Notes: generated by a model not told the origin, from the letters alone. 64,000 nucleotides of DNA from Coprinus comatus (GCA_034638255.1 JAWPGT010000058.1:1-64000), one strand, 5' to 3'. Positions 37,061-51,300 are shown, numbered from the stretch's first letter. Translations and numbers: made by a program.

Positions 37061-39244
37061 TGGACATTAGCACTAATATATTGGGACGTTTGTTTATAAT
37101 GTACTAATGTTGTTGTCCTATCTTCGATTATATTTTATTAATGCAATAATAATCATGATTTGTACTTTCTGAATATTTTTGGAAATACTGGGAAGTCGGT
37201 TGCAGATGACTAAGCCGTTGTTATATCCCTGGAGTCCCACGCTGACCTTTTCAACCGAACAACGGAAAGCTTCAAGAAGTTCAGCTTCTTCATTGAAGCC
37301 ATGAAACCGATCCGCTCGGTATCTATCCATGGGGACGTCGAAATAATCATGCAAAATATGGTATCTTCAATCCCCTCAACAAGATCCATATAGCTCACGT
37401 TGAAATACATCATGATTTTCAACAGGAGTGACTGTTGCACCGGGATTTGGATTCTGCGCATACCAGGAACCACCTCAAATCGCAATACGTCTTGATTTTT
37501 TTTGGTCGTAAAGAGGCATCTTAGAACCTGGCGCGCCCAACATGAATGTATGCGGAATCTCTACCTGTCGGGATACACCACCGCCTCGAATCTAACATGG
37601 AATATTTGGAGGAGATTGTATATGTATGATTGGATGACCAGTATGGATGTTCTCACATCCAGGATATGTTACACACAATCACATTCTTGATTTCGTCCTT
37701 GGCAATGGAAAGAACTCGGTAAATCATCTATTCTACTTTTCGGTCATTGAAACTGAATTAATCTCGAACTTAATTGCTCGCAGATTTTTTATTCTGACTC
37801 GCTTCACGTCCAGGACGCGGATCTTCTATGCGTCGGTTTTATCAAGCGGTTTATTTCCAGAAAACCAAGGAAATGGCATCTTTCCACTTGGAGAATCCAC
37901 ATTGTATGCGACTCTTCATGAGTGGAATATGCAACTCCAATGATTTGAGGTGCTGCCAAAATCCCACAACCGTTACCCTTCCAAGTTACGGCGGTGTTAC
38001 ATACCCTCTTTAGTCAACAAGCCCACCCATCACCGCCTGTAAACCTGATTCCTGATAGGGAAAACGCACGATTCTATGCCCGGACAGAGGACCCCGTAGT
38101 AAATCCTTTACCATTTTCAGTCCCGGTTTCGGTTTTGATGGATGAAAACGATACACATGGGAAGAGAAAAGGGTACGAAAACACAATCACCATCACAAAT
38201 TACGTTGTCCACCATTTTTACACCATCCCAAAAGGAACTCTAAACGAAAACGAAGAACCCCGAAGGACAATAAACGAAGGGGGGTTTGAACTATCGCGGG
38301 AAATCATCCTCCAACTTCTGCCACGCGTTTTTTCTTCTGGGTTGAAATAGGATCCATGGAACCACCCCTGTTTAGTTTTTGGCTCCAAAACTCATCCCCT
38401 CATCTCCGGTTTCAAAAGAAGCCAGCTTTTCTTAAGTGGATGATGGGTGGCGCATGGCTGCTCGTACCAATACAGAATCGAGTCACCTAAATCGCGGCAG
38501 AACTCTCACGAAACTTAGCTTCTACTGGACACTGTGGTAACGGAGAACCCGATGATTCGAGTCGTCCACAGCGCCGATAATTACGAAAATAATACCGATT
38601 ATTCTTCCAAATTAATACCCGACATGCCGAACAGTAGGACCAAATATCTCGTCTATTCTACGTGAAGTACCCGATAGGTGGGGGAAATGGATGTGTGTTG
38701 TTTCTAGACTGGATTGATTCTACTACCTCCGTCTCATCAAATTAAATGGCGTACTTCTGACCAACAAATTCATTAAAGAGAACAAGTAAACCGGGTCTGG
38801 CGGACCGTCTGGGGCTATCGGCATAAAAAAAGAAACGAATATTGAAGCTTGAGAAGCCGATCAAGGATGACTCTTGTCTACACCTCGAGCCTCATGGTGT
38901 TCAATTGATCACGTCTTGAAATGTCTATACATTGTCCACCTTGGGTAATTGATTAAACATATGCTGGCGAATACATTAATAGAATTTTATCTAAACATGT
39001 AATCAAATACACTAATCAAGTGAGTTGTTGGTCCACCCATCATCTTCATCATACTTATACATACTTATATTTTACTACCAAATGTGGTTGCGGATACAAG
39101 GATACAAGCTCTAAAACAACAATACCAACACCAACATACGCAAGAGTTTCAGATGTTAATACATACAATCTATATACGCCAAAATGAAAAAAATGCGACA
39201 AACATTTGATGCGTTCCCATTCTCCCTTTCATTCACTCAGCACC
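37061..39244. other. Gene-poor stretch, possible gene relics
   Basis: Short protein-like pieces occur on the plus strand at 37502-37690, about 37790-37900 and 37994-38350, interrupted by stops and frame changes. They could be remnants of one degraded gene, but I cannot name a family. Confidence 0.35.
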
Positions 39245-41698
39245 TCATAAGAGTCCTTTTTCCCTAGCCAAAAACCACTGATACTTCTCATGTCCGATAT
39301 GAAACACCCTTCTCTGATCCTCTAGGCTCAATGAATCAACCTCAACACTTGCAAGAGAAGATTTTGCCGAGCCACTGTGTATGATACCATCTGACGTTGC
39401 GCATTGATCTTCCGCCATAGAAGGCAATGGATTTTCTGTTTGGGATGGAGATCTACCGATGGAATCACCGCCCGATGTCAAAGAGTAATCCGATTCGTTG
39501 AAAGGCGAAGATGGATTCAACTGGCATTTTTCGAGCTCGCATGTATACACACTTTCATCGAATGGATGGACCGAATAACCATAATTCGTCGTCGAGTCTA
39601 AACTTCCCACCCAACTCGGAATTGGAGTTGGAGGTCTCATCATTTCATCTGAAGAGCTGAAGTTGTTGACTCCAGTGAACTCTTCAAAAAAATCGGCGAA
39701 ACTGTATCGCTCCCGACCGGATTGATTTAGCCTTCCAAGATCAAAGTGATCCGGTCGCATGTGCCCCACTGTTGTCAATGGCTTGAATAACCAATTTCCA
39801 TCAATACCTTCCGCGTACATCATCCCAAGGGATCTTGGTGAAAATTGTTCAACGTGTTCCTGTAAAGAATCTGGGGCCTGAAATTCCGGGGGAGATGACA
39901 GAGCGCGATGACCGAACGTGATGGATAAGACACTAACGGATAGGAGGCGGTTAAAAGAAGAAGAAAAAAACGGTTTTGTCTAAATGCGGCCATCATATCC
40001 ATTGTGTGCATATAGCGATGTAAGCTAAGCAAAAGCAAGAAGCAAGGGAGAAGCATGGGGTCCAATGATACTATGCAATAAGAGCAAGAAAAACACAGTG
40101 AAATGGAAATGGAAGTAGAAATGAGTAGGATGATGAAGATGTGGCGAGCTCGAAGAAGACGAAAAGGCGCAAGGTCAGGTGGAATCTATACCCACCTTGC
40201 TCGGTCAACGTCTTCTCCCATGCCATTTCCCGTTCTACCTTCGCTCGATGAGTACGCAACGGTGGACGTCTCACTGACGGTACCGGTCCCTTCTATCTCA
40301 GCCGATAGTGCCTCCCCTCGTTTCTCTACACGGGAGAGGGATGGGTGCAGACCTTGCTCGAGTCCGTCATGTGCCAATGGCGTAGTCGATACTAATTCGT
40401 GACCAATGGGGTGATAATGTTCGTGCATATACGCATAAGGTTGTAACGAGCTTGAGTACTCGTACTCCCCTGTCGCCGAATACGGTTGATAATGAGGGTA
40501 ATGAGGAGACATATTGCTCAGAGCCGATGGTTGCTGGCTCAAAGGCTGGTCCAAAGTTCGCACTTGATCACCGTGCCACATACTTGCTGAAGCCGGTTGC
40601 TGCGGATAAAGACGATGCGAATATGAAGGCATAGGACTTTTTTCTTGTTCGAGTTGGACGAGTCGTTGTTGGTGCTGCAGCAAGCGCTGGCGCTGGTGAT
40701 ACTCACTCAACTGCCGGTCGTAGTCTTGATCATAATTGTCGGAGAGACTGAGACCTACTCCTGGCCCGATACTCGACGACCATTGGCTAGTTCCACTTTC
40801 CAGTGGATCGTTACGCCAGGGCTCATAGCTCGCCGTGAGCCGCGCTCGAGTACGATGCTCAGTTTGGGGTAGCGGCGAGGAATGCGTTGTTGAGACGTAA
40901 CCCGTTTGTGGTGAAGAGCGTAAGCGGTGACCACTTGAGCGGGCGCTTGGAAGGGAGAACGACGAGTTTGGGGTGGAGGAGTTAGTTGGTCGGCGAATAT
41001 TGTCTCGTTCCAATGTACGTGGGGTCGATGCAGATTGTTCGATTGAACTGACACTCGACTCGGGATCTGCGCCTGCAGAAGTACTTGTATTGTTCTTCAT
41101 GCCACCGATGACACCTGCAGCAGCATTTTTGTTTTTATTTGGGCCCCGAACCCTTCCTTCTTTTGCGTATTCGCACACCAAACCGCGATCGATACAGCGT
41201 TTGCATGACGGGTGCTCGCCGCTGCACTGAAAGTAGCATGTACTGCATCAGCTGATTCTGTGCCTTATTGATGCAATGTCTACATACCTTCGCCTTCCTT
41301 GTCCTGCATTTCTCACAAGCCTGAGCCGTGCGCAAACGAGGATGTTCTGGTGTCCGATAGAATATGCCAGTTGCAGGGTCTAGGGAGCCTGCGAGGTTTA
41401 ATCGAGAGGAACTGGCGTTGGTGGCTGTATGCTGTGCGCCACCGGTTATATTATGCGGGGATGAGAGACGTGGATACGGAGCGGGAGCAGCTTGAAAGCC
41501 GCGATACGGATGTAGCTGAGATTGGAAAGGCGGCAGCAAAGATTGATCACAAGGAGGCCAACTCTGCGGCGGGTCATGTGTTGATGCGTACAGAGAGGTT
41601 GGAGGAAGTTGTTGCTGGGATTCGGAGGTAAACATATAAGGATTTCCGTTTGAATCTTTGAAGGTGTCGTCAAAATGCTGGGAACCAGAGTAGGGCAT
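39245..41698 (-). CDS. Zn2Cys6 fungal transcription factor
   Basis: Sequence-specific DNA-binding regulator of the Gal4 class. Exon 1 (ATG 41698) is Ser/Pro/Gln-rich and ends in the first half of the zinc cluster, ACEKCRTRKAK. A GTATGT..TTTCAG intron (about 41229-41288) splits the cluster, and exon 2 gives CSGEHPSCKRCIDRGLVCEY. Together these supply the six cysteines in C-x2-C-x6-C-x5-12-C-x2-C-x5-8-C spacing. About 300 low-complexity residues with a glutamine-rich stretch (QRQRLLQHQQRLVQLEQ, possible coiled coil) follow. A long intron (about 39885-40187) precedes a last exon with acidic/aromatic patches ending FHIGHEKYQWFLAREKGLL. The typical fungal middle-homology domain (Fungal_trans) is not evident. 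Target genes are unknown. Confidence 0.85.
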
Positions 41699-44600
41699 AT
41701 CCTAGAGTTATAGATAAGGTGGCGGGGATGAATGTCAGTGTAGCACGAAACCTTCTAGGCGGTGTTGAAAAGAGGGTATGGACCTGATGTAATTTTAGAC
41801 GAGCCTGTTAACTCATCCAAAGCGTGTGCGCTATGTGGTCATGTATATCCCCATCATGTTCCCGTTGGCTCCGGTTTTTTTCTCGATCGCCTCCCGGGCG
41901 TTTCAATTAAAATAACGAGTAATTTAATAAAACGAGTAATTTCTGCCAAAATTGCAACACCCTCTTTCCTAATGCGTATTTTTTAGCCATGAAAATCTCC
42001 AATACTGAGTCATAGAAACGCTGTGCAAGGTGGAAAATTCGACAATTTTGGCAGGGACTGGATCGAGAAACGATTCACAAATATCTTTTTCGGTGATCGA
42101 CCCGACCAAATCCGCGGCTCACTGTATAGCCCCAACTAGTAACACCTACACCACCCCCCGACATCGAGTCAAAAAAAAAGTGGTGTATCATAGACACTTG
42201 TACCAATTGTAACTGCCCTACCGATCCAACTTCCATTTAACAAATCACGTTTCAACGCAGTAGAAAAAGCGTGACCGCGGCGTGTGGAAGTGGGATTACT
42301 AACTCAGACAAACTCAATACAAACTTGGCACTTTCCTTGACTATTTCAATAATTCTTCAGTATTACATCTTAACTTCAACCTCTTACTCCTAGCACCCGG
42401 CTGAAGAGAACCCAGTAGTCAACGGTGTCAACAAGATCAAAAGTACCAATTATAATCGGCCACCTTAAAGCCCCCTTTTTCCCTCAATCATCATGGCCGC
42501 GAAGAAAAGAACGTCAGTAGAAGCTCTCTTAAGGTGTAGGCCGCTACTGTCGAACGGATCTCATGTCCCCCAAATCTCAAACCCGTTTGAATTCTCACTT
42601 CTCCCTTTACATTAAAAAGTTAGTTTTCTTTTTTTGCTCGATTTCGATTTTTTCGATCAGTACGGTTTCAATTCTTTCTCGCTTTCTTTTCACCATCCTC
42701 ATACTATATGCGCATGTACTGTGTATATGCTACTCGAAACCATTTTAATTTCCTATAAATATGGTGTTGGTGTTCTCTCGTGATGCTTGTACTACTCGTG
42801 ACCAGTAAATCTACCTTATTGTAAGACTGTTGCATACGTGTCGAGTCAGTTTGTTCCCGCCGTTGCAATCTTTGCAAAGGTACCGAAGTCACCGGTAACC
42901 ATATAATTTTCCTAGCTTAGGATGCGCCTCTCTTTTGGACATTTCCCTCCCACACAGAGTCAGATACACTATTTATTTTTATTTTTTACTTTGTACACCG
43001 GGGTTAAGGTACTGTTTAGGGTAAGTGTGGACCTTTTGGCATTCTCATCGTATTGATAATTGCTATTGCTAGTAATAGCACTCGCACGTTGGTTCTGACT
43101 CAGCCGGGTCCCTGCCAACTGGCATGTGCCTCTCAAATTAAACACTCCAGGTAAGTGTATTGATCTTAGTGATATGATATACTGGAACTTTCGTATCAGA
43201 CTGGATCAACATTGTACTCAGAAGAACGGTTTATAGATATATATGGACCAAAAATTCATTAAATTCCCTCAATTAACACCATGGTTTAATGGTCTCATTC
43301 TTATGAAGAGGTGAGTTCGCTCAATTAACTGAGACTGAGACTCTCCGTTTGTATCTTTAGGGGTGAAACGTGAACACTGAAAACGCAGCAGTACTGTAGA
43401 GATTGAATAATTTTAGCATGTAAATAGGCAAAAACAAATTATCCGAAATTTCGCTATACTACATGCTAGATAACAATAACTCCTCTTGCCGAAAGTGGCT
43501 GTGGCTCCCGAAAGTCTCCGTACCCTTCCGCTTCTCGCTGCTATGATACAAGAAACGTTAACAAATCGACATAGATATCGACCGCGATAATTCTCTTTCT
43601 TAGATATCAGCGCCAGATTCCTATATACACTTTCAAATCGCCTTAGGTTGATAGTCCGAGTTCGACCTACCGCTTAGCAATAGCAGGACGTAGACTTCTT
43701 GTCCTTTTGAGTTGTTCTTTTTTCCTTTCCGTCTCTCTCACCAACTTCTCTTTCTTTCAAAAATTCAGATTCCAACGGAAGTGGGTAGTAGTAGCAATGA
43801 TTAGTGACAGTTCTTCTAACCTGCCATTCTGGAGCTTGAAGTAGTAAAACTTTCTTTTTTTTTGCGTTATTCGCGGGAGAATGTTGATTTTGAATTTTCT
43901 TTTTTTGTGGGGACGTTGAGTAACGTTCAGGCTCAACACTCGGTGCTTAGATCTTAATAGTTTGGGGGGCCTGAATTTCTAGTTTAGGTATCCAAGTCCT
44001 CTATTTCTCTCGCTCTCGAAGTTGGGAATATTCAACCCACACTTTAATGCTAGTACAACTTCGAAGTATGAAACCTTGACGTTTTGATGTCATAAATTAC
44101 AATTACTCACACTAGTAATTGACAGAATATGACAGTGACATTATTGTCAGACAACCTGTATAATATTATAGTGTACTATAGTTCACAAAAATTAGTGACT
44201 CCAACATTTATGCAACTCGAATTTTTGTGACTTGTCTACTACTACAAATTGATAAAAACTCGTTTGTGTAAAGGCCGCGGAAAAGAAGCTCGATTTCTTT
44301 TTTCTATTTTTTTTTTTACTAAAAGGATTCTCATCATCTCATCTCTTCAGACTCCAAGCTCCAACCCGTCAGAGAGTCAACTAAGTTTGTCTGGTCAATT
44401 TCCGAAGTGTATGGCCCGGACTTCCGTATATACGTATTCGTAGTACTTTCCGAAAAAAGAAAAAGAAAAAAACTGCGAGTTGTCACTTCGGTTTTTTTTT
44501 TTTTCAATTTTCACGATCATGGCCGGGTGCCGGCGGCAGGTGTCTTTTGTTCTTTTCTTTTCTTTTCCTCTTGCTTGTTTGTTTGACAGAATATGTCATG

Positions 44601-44870
44601 CAGATGTAATGTGTGTTATTCATGATCGAAATAAATAAATAAATAGAAATGGTTGATTGACATGGATAGGCAGATTGACATTTTTCTGTCTATGTAATTA
44701 CTGTAGATAGAACTTTGTAATATTGATACGGTGGGTTGGTATATAAATACATGACATTCTACCAACAGCTTAGCTTTACATACTGTTTCTACCGTTATAC
44801 ATCATAATGTGTACACCAGCTTTGGCTTTGCGTCAACTACTTACCATTATACTGTACATCTTGCACGAAC
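41699..44870. other. Long non-coding stretch upstream of the Zn2Cys6 gene
   Basis: More than 3 kb without a supportable gene. It has several poly-T/poly-A runs (42627, 43852-43864, 43900, 44300-44320, 44490-44505) and an AAAT microsatellite (44629-44644). Short frames are accidental-looking. It may contain a long regulatory region or 5' UTR of the transcription factor. Confidence 0.4.
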
Positions 44871-45690
44871 ACTCAATTGGTATCGAGTGGTGGGACTAGT
44901 ACAAGACCGCGAAGATGCACTACTAATAAAGAAGTTACCGTTAGTGTTGAACTAATTAACACCGATGCCGACCCCCTCCCCCCCCTCTCTCCGAGCCGCG
45001 AGGTACTTTCAAAGTCTTTCCTAATGCGAGATTTGAGAAAACGTTCAACGTTCAAGCTTACGTTCGACGTTCAATCCGGGGTCTTCGGTGCTTATCATTA
45101 CTTCGGACTACATGTCAATGTCAGTGCCAGTATAAAGTTGAACGTTGAGGTTCAATATGGTCATTCGGACTTCTAGGCCTGGAGAGTCAATTTCAATCTC
45201 ACGAGTATGTCCAGTGGATTTTCTGGAAATGTCACTTTCCCTGAAGTTGAAGATTTTGCACTTTATATAGGTTCAATGGCGACTGAAAGCTGACGTTGAA
45301 TGTTGAAGCTTTTGAATGAAGCCTATATCTTATCAAAAAAGACTCGGAAAGTTGGAGAACTGAAATTGAACCTTTCAGTTTAAAATTGTGGATGATAAAG
45401 TCTAAGTCATTCAGGTTATCGCAAGCTTGAGGGTAAGAAAAGTGAGGAGTCGCTGAGATGGAGATTCTGGTTGTAATAAGTATTAGTACTAGATCCGTTG
45501 TATGCATGATTTTGATTTGGGTCGAAAAAAAGTTCTGAAAGGTCGTTATCAAAAGTGATAAGTTATAGCATCCAGCATTCCGTTGGACTTTTCTTTTTCT
45601 TTTTTGGAGTGCTACTACAATTGATACAAATTGTTTAATTATGAATGACGGAAGGTTGGTTCGCGGGTAGTACTTTGACATCCCTCCTAT
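44871..45690. repeat. Diverged inverted pair of small open frames
   Basis: The plus strand (about 44877-45176) and minus strand (about 45232-45681) each carry a small frame with the same internal pattern: LSKSFLMRDLRKRSTFKLTF on plus, LSESFLIRYRLHSKASTFNV on minus. The DNA around 45006-45075 and the reverse complement of 45290-45360 share several blocks. This looks like an old inverted duplication. Whether either arm is a gene is unclear; the minus arm has a hydrophobic signal-like stretch (TTDLVLILITTRISIS). No family is recognised. Confidence 0.4.
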
Positions 45691-46889
45691 AGTTTATGTG
45701 TTTGGTTTGTTTGTATGTCCAACTTAACCTATCCAGGATGTGCACACTGTAAGTTGTCTGGCGATGTCAGACGTCTGAAAAGAATTTATTTGACGGGGAA
45801 GTTGCCGCTTCTTTCGTTCTTTATTTGCCATAACTGTAATTTTTGATTCCTTTATACTATTGCTATCTGATCTGGATTCTCAAGATTGGAGCTAGGAATA
45901 TCTACTTAGAATAAGAATAGACAAAAAGAGATAGAGATAGAAATAGAAATAGAAATAAAGCCAGTACGTTATCGTTATTTGATTGATAGTAAACTCGATC
46001 CAAGCATAACTTGGGTAGTCTCTTGTTGATGTAGATGTGAAGCCTATCAGATTAAGAAGTATTTTTAGGTGAGGGGGTAATACCAACTAAGAGGCTTTCA
46101 ATTTCTAGTAGTATATATACATAAGAAAAGGCAGAGGTAGGTTAGAAGTAAAGTAATATTCTCAATTTTCCAGTACCGAGGTGCCTCAGACTCAAAGAGA
46201 GTGAACGTGTTAAATATGATAACCATCTTACCATTATACATTCGGCCCTGGATCTAACTATTATTGACGTCATGTTACTATATATCCCCCGAAATACAGC
46301 CCGGAGCCTGTAAGCAAGCGCCACGAGTAGACCACGAGAAGAGATTTAGCCGGAGAGCTAAGTACCAAAATGATGTTCATCTAACCCTTTGTTTAAAAAA
46401 AAATTCGGTACGGCTACTCTTCCAGTGTTTTGGTTTGAAACTAGGGTTGGCCAACACATACATGCAGGAGTGTCTTCCTACGTTTGATCGTCCACGTCAA
46501 AAGTGAGAAGCTCGCGCCCGCTGCTCTCAGAACCGCGCTAGTAAAAGTTTGGTTGGAAATCTGAGCAACCCATGCAAGGGATAAACGCCTTGGGTAATAA
46601 GAAATGTGAACCCTTCAGAGTTCCATTTCGGAGATGGGAGCAAAATCTAGCACAGATAGTACCGGCGACTATGACTCGCCCTGGAAGCCCACGAGGGCCA
46701 TTTGATAAAGTTTGCAGACAGGGATTGGCTGGTGGATGAAAGGATAGGCCCCCAGATAAGACACAGGCTGACATAATCCGGGCGGGTGGCTGGCCGGATG
46801 AGCGGGGAGGGCCGAAACTCCGCCAAAAGATTGACTGATCTTTTGTGCTGTTGTGCTCATCTCATCTTTTACCTTTTTCTGTGCACAAA
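45691..46889. other. Intergenic stretch upstream of NAP1
   Basis: Contains an AGAAAT microsatellite (about 45922-45958) and the NAP1 promoter. No gene is seen. Confidence 0.4.
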
Positions 46890-48132
46890 ATGTCGACCAA
46901 CGTCCCCATCTCCAGCTCGGACCTTACTGCACCAACCCCGCAGAATACTCCCCTCAACCATGCACCCATATCACTGGGTCTCTCAAGACCAACAGTCCCA
47001 GACATCCAGGAGGATAACGAACAAGAAGATGGTGAGAATGTTGCGCCAGATCTCAGTGGAGCCCATGCACATCTGCTTGGTATGGTTCAAGGAAAATTAG
47101 CGGGACTAATCGGAAAGAGCTCAGGCTATATCGAGAGTCTTCCTATTGATGTCAAGCTCAGCCTCGAAGGTCTCAAGGGCATCCAAGTAAAACAAGATGA
47201 CCTCCAAGCAAAACTCAAACGCGAGATTACTGAGCTCGAAAAGAAGGTCCGCCTCCTCATCTTTACTTGCTTCAATATCTGATCCATTTATCAATCTAGT
47301 ATCTCGAACTTACCAAACCTCTTTACGAACGCAGGAATGCCATCATCAGTGGCAAGGAAGCTCCCACGACCGACGAAATCGACGCCGGAACTCAATATTC
47401 AATCAAGGACGACGAGGAGTATAACCCGCTTCCCAAGGATGCCACCGCTGCTCCAACGGCTACTGCTATTCCCGAGTTTTGGCTGACAGCCCTGAGGAAT
47501 CATCTTGGTCTCGCGGAATTGATCACCGATCGTGATGCTCCAGCCCTCAAGGACCTCATCGATGTCCGATATGAATATCTTGACGATGCTGAGGATAGCG
47601 AGCACGGTGGAAAACCAGGTTTCAAACTCTTCTTTACTTTCTCCCCCAACGAGTTTTTCGAAAATGAGACTCTCACAAAAACATATCTTTATCAGCAAGA
47701 GGTTGGATATACTGGCGATTTCATCTACGATCGCGCCATCGGCACGGAGATCAAATGGAAAGAGGACAAGGATCTCACGAAGGAGTTCGAAATCAAGAAG
47801 CAGCGCAACAAAAGTTCGTCTTGACCTTCTCATCTTTATCACCTAATATCTAACATAGCGTTTAGCCACTAACAGGACTCGTCTCGTTCGCAAGGCTCGC
47901 CCTACGGTATCATTCTTCAACTTCTTCACCCCTCCTCCTCCTCTGACCCCTGAACTCGTTGAGGACCTCGATGACGAGGAAACAGAAGATGCTGAGGAGA
48001 AGCTTGAGATTGATTATCAACTAGGAGAGGACTTCAAAGATAAGATTATTCCTCGAGCAGTCGATTACTTCACAGGCAAGGCATTGGAATACGATATAAT
48101 GGATGAAGGTGATGATGACTTCGTGGACACTG

Positions 48133-48163
<31 letters not shown>

Positions 48164-48331
48164 GGATGATGACGTATGTATCCGCGATTTTTAACTTAAA
48201 CATTATTATTTACAACCTTTACTTTACTTTAGGATGAGGATGAGCCTGCTCAAGAGACTGCTGCTCGTCGCCGCGGTCCTCCCAAACGAAATGCACCCAC
48301 TGTTAATCCTGAAGATTGCAAGCAACAGTAA
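46890..48331 (+). CDS. nap1: Nucleosome assembly protein NAP1
   Basis: Histone H2A-H2B chaperone that shuttles between cytoplasm and nucleus and helps nucleosome assembly and mitotic control. Four exons with introns near 47246-47299, 47815-47864 and 48175-48232. After a disordered acidic N-terminus come the [19 protein letters not shown] dimerisation helix, then [56 protein letters not shown] and KTYLY, then [10 protein letters not shown] (the conserved core end). An acidic C-terminal tract contains a (GAT)n run. The protein ends CKQQ, the CaaX-like end also seen in animal NAP1L1, suggesting farnesylation. Length and order match the family throughout and the gene appears fully intact. Confidence 0.95.
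48135..48174 (+). repeat. GAT microsatellite in NAP1 acidic tail
   Basis: A run of GAT/GAG triplets encodes the poly-Asp/Glu acidic tail of NAP1 just before its last intron. In-frame expansion or contraction would only alter tail length. Confidence 0.8.
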
Positions 48332-51300
48332 ATCGGTTTTATTTTTGGTGTTTAAAGCTCCTGGTTGCTTTTTTTAAAGGTTTTCTGGCTTCGCATGATA
48401 TATGATATAACTTGGCATCTCTGCCTTCTTTTTTCACATTTTTTCCCGTTTTTGCCGCCCTTCCCAAGTTCATTTTATAACACGCACACACTGAAACCCA
48501 CCCCTTAATTAACACCCCTCCTTGTACTTGTTGAAAAAATCTGGAATCTTTTGTTAGTCAAGTATCATATATGTCGGTGGTTTATCCTCTCGCTTTTTTC
48601 AACTTTTCCCCTTCCCTCACTTTTCCTCACTTCCCCCTCCACTCCCACACAAAAAAGGCAAACACCGCTGCCCCATACACACAAAAAGTTAAAATGCATG
48701 TATAAGCGAATGAATTATAAGTGCATGCGCGCCTTCTACATTATTTTTTTGACGTTTGAATCGTCGAAAGAACACATTTCAACTTATTTTATACGTTAGG
48801 GTACTGTGTTTCTACATAAGTGTATCCTTGTAAGATTGTTTGTTATATAAAATACGCTGTTATTCCGTTGGGGCGCCTTGGAATTTGAGGTTTTCTTGTC
48901 TTGAGGCCGTACTTAGGTGTGTGAAGATCAATGCATCAAAACACGAAAATCAAACCTGATTTGACGGATATAGTAAATGACCTTCCTGATCTGGAGAATG
49001 GGAAGTTCCATCGACGTACAGCCAACGCACATAACCAAGTAGAAAGGGTTACGAGAACGTTAGCCGAGATGCATTTGGATTGTTCTTAATGAATCTATTG
49101 AGTCGGATTTAGGGAAAGTTTAGGGTGTAGTGACTGGCAAGTACAATTTTTCCGACTCAAAAAAAAACTGGATCAATTGAAATGAGTAACACTGATTGAA
49201 CAGCTTTTTGTCGAGTGGATGATATATACAACTCCGCCATTTCATGAATCTAGAACTTGGGTGTACAGCAAAAGAAGTAATTAATTTTCCCGGGCTGTGT
49301 GCAGTGCACGCTGTTGCTGCATTGCAGTTCAGAGTCTTGGCGCCCCCCTGTTACTGCTTCGAGTTACATAACTTTCAACAGAAAACCCCTTTTGTTTTTT
49401 GTTTCACAAAGAGGTAAGTGATTGTCTTGATTGCTTCTTCCTTTTCACCAATTTTTCTGAACTTACTTGAAATATGATTGTGATCTAGGTTGAAATTGAA
49501 ACTCGTCACTGCACCTGCAATGCACCCTGAGACTCAACTTCCAACGAAGCTCAAATACCCCTATAACTCCTGATTAAGCAATGTTCTCCGTTTCACATAA
49601 TACTAAAGGTAAATGATGATTGTCTCTCTATTTTCACCAGTTTTTTTTTTTTCATTCACTCTCACCCCAACGTGAAGTTGCCATCACTGCCGTGCCAGTA
49701 CACTGCGCGGGCTAAAATCCGAGTTTTTGAAGCACAAATACTTCTACACCGCACACCCCTGATCAAACCTAGCATTGCTTTTTTTCGCTTCACATAAAAG
49801 GTATTGAATGATTGTCTCCGAGTTCGATATCTGTACCATTCATCATCATTACTAAATCCGTCATGCCAATTCCGACGATTGTCACTTCTCGGGAGAAAGC
49901 AGAAGGGATGACCATCCACGTTACTTTCATGTTATTTGTCACTGGCGTAATTTTAATGTGATAATGAAACTTCGTTCTCATGTGATGGGGCTGGACCTGG
50001 ACCTGTGGAGGGCTAGATTGTTTACGGTGTTGGTGTTGTCGATTCTTGTCAAACTTCTATCGATCGGAGCACTTGCTTTGCAGTGAGCAAACTTCAGAAA
50101 AGCTTGAAGTCGAAACGGTCGACTGTGCCAGCGGTTTATGGATATCATGAACCGACCCAACGTCTAGAAACAATTCCGAAAAGATCGAGCTAAATCTAAT
50201 TATTGACTACGCATTGACATTGAACTTGTCGAGCACTGAGAAATTAACGATAATCGAATTCGGGTGGAGGATTAAGCGAATATCCGACTCGCTTCCGATA
50301 CTTTTTTGACAGTCCGCATTCTGAGCACTGAGGAGGCCTTGAGGCGCTCAAGAAAACCAAATCCTGAAGAGACAGATAAAGGAATGACCTGACGTCATCA
50401 TTAACTGCTCTTTCCAACCCTGGTATGAAGGTCATACAAGATTCTGAGGGTTCTAGGCGCATTAACGGAGCCTGTGCATTGCACCGGGTTGCTGTAAAAG
50501 AATAATTAAACTCTGCGGAATGTTTCAGATGTGTTGCCTTCTTTAATGTGGCACTAAAGTCGTTGGGAAAATCGAAGTTTCTTCTGTTATTTCTATTATC
50601 TTTGAAGAAGGGATGTGTCGGAATATGCTCTTACCAAACTTTTACCAATATACCGTACCCTCATTTCCCTTAGCGGTAAATGCTATCCTGTAATCCCGGG
50701 ATCCTAATGACAGTGGCAACTTGGATTTCCGGCGGTATGGATCGTCGTCAAGTTCGTTATAAGAGTTACTTTCGTCACTTCTGAAATCTCAAGCCATTTC
50801 ATGCTTGATCCATTCTAAATCTCTTCTTTTTATCACTGTAACAAACACATAACTCAAGGATTGAGTACTCGTGAGTATGACCCAATCATTCATTGCCACG
50901 TTATAATGGAACTGCCATATAGTAAATAGGAACCTTTGGGTTTGATACTCCCAAATACAGCTAGCTTCTTAAGTGCTAGTAACAGTCACCAATGTGCGCT
51001 AATCAATCCGAAGCGCAAGGAGTCACAACCGGCGAATGGTATAGTATGCCACCGAGAGGCGTCTTTTGCCTCAGGGTAAGAAAGTTCATGAAAATGAGGT
51101 GACGGTTATAAAGTTACTGTTGGGGTAGTTAATGGTTTTGGTAAGCATTATACGAATCAGTGGCGTTGCATCAACCAATCATCCTTCCTTTTTTACGTCA
51201 CAAACACAGTGCTAAGTAATATGGAGATGATAGTATATGGTACAAGTCATTTGATTTCCCGAGCCTCAAAATTGCCATAAGAAACGCCATATAATGTGTA

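Noticed and set aside
40086..40402. Plus-strand frames over the Zn2Cys6 gene
   Set aside because: Antisense readings of its low-complexity coding exon and intron.
43280..43350. tRNA-like stretch (CCATGGTTTAATGGTC followed by a GAGTTCGCTC hairpin)
   Set aside because: No matching acceptor stem, no consensus GGTTCRANNCC arm, and the anticodon stem does not pair.
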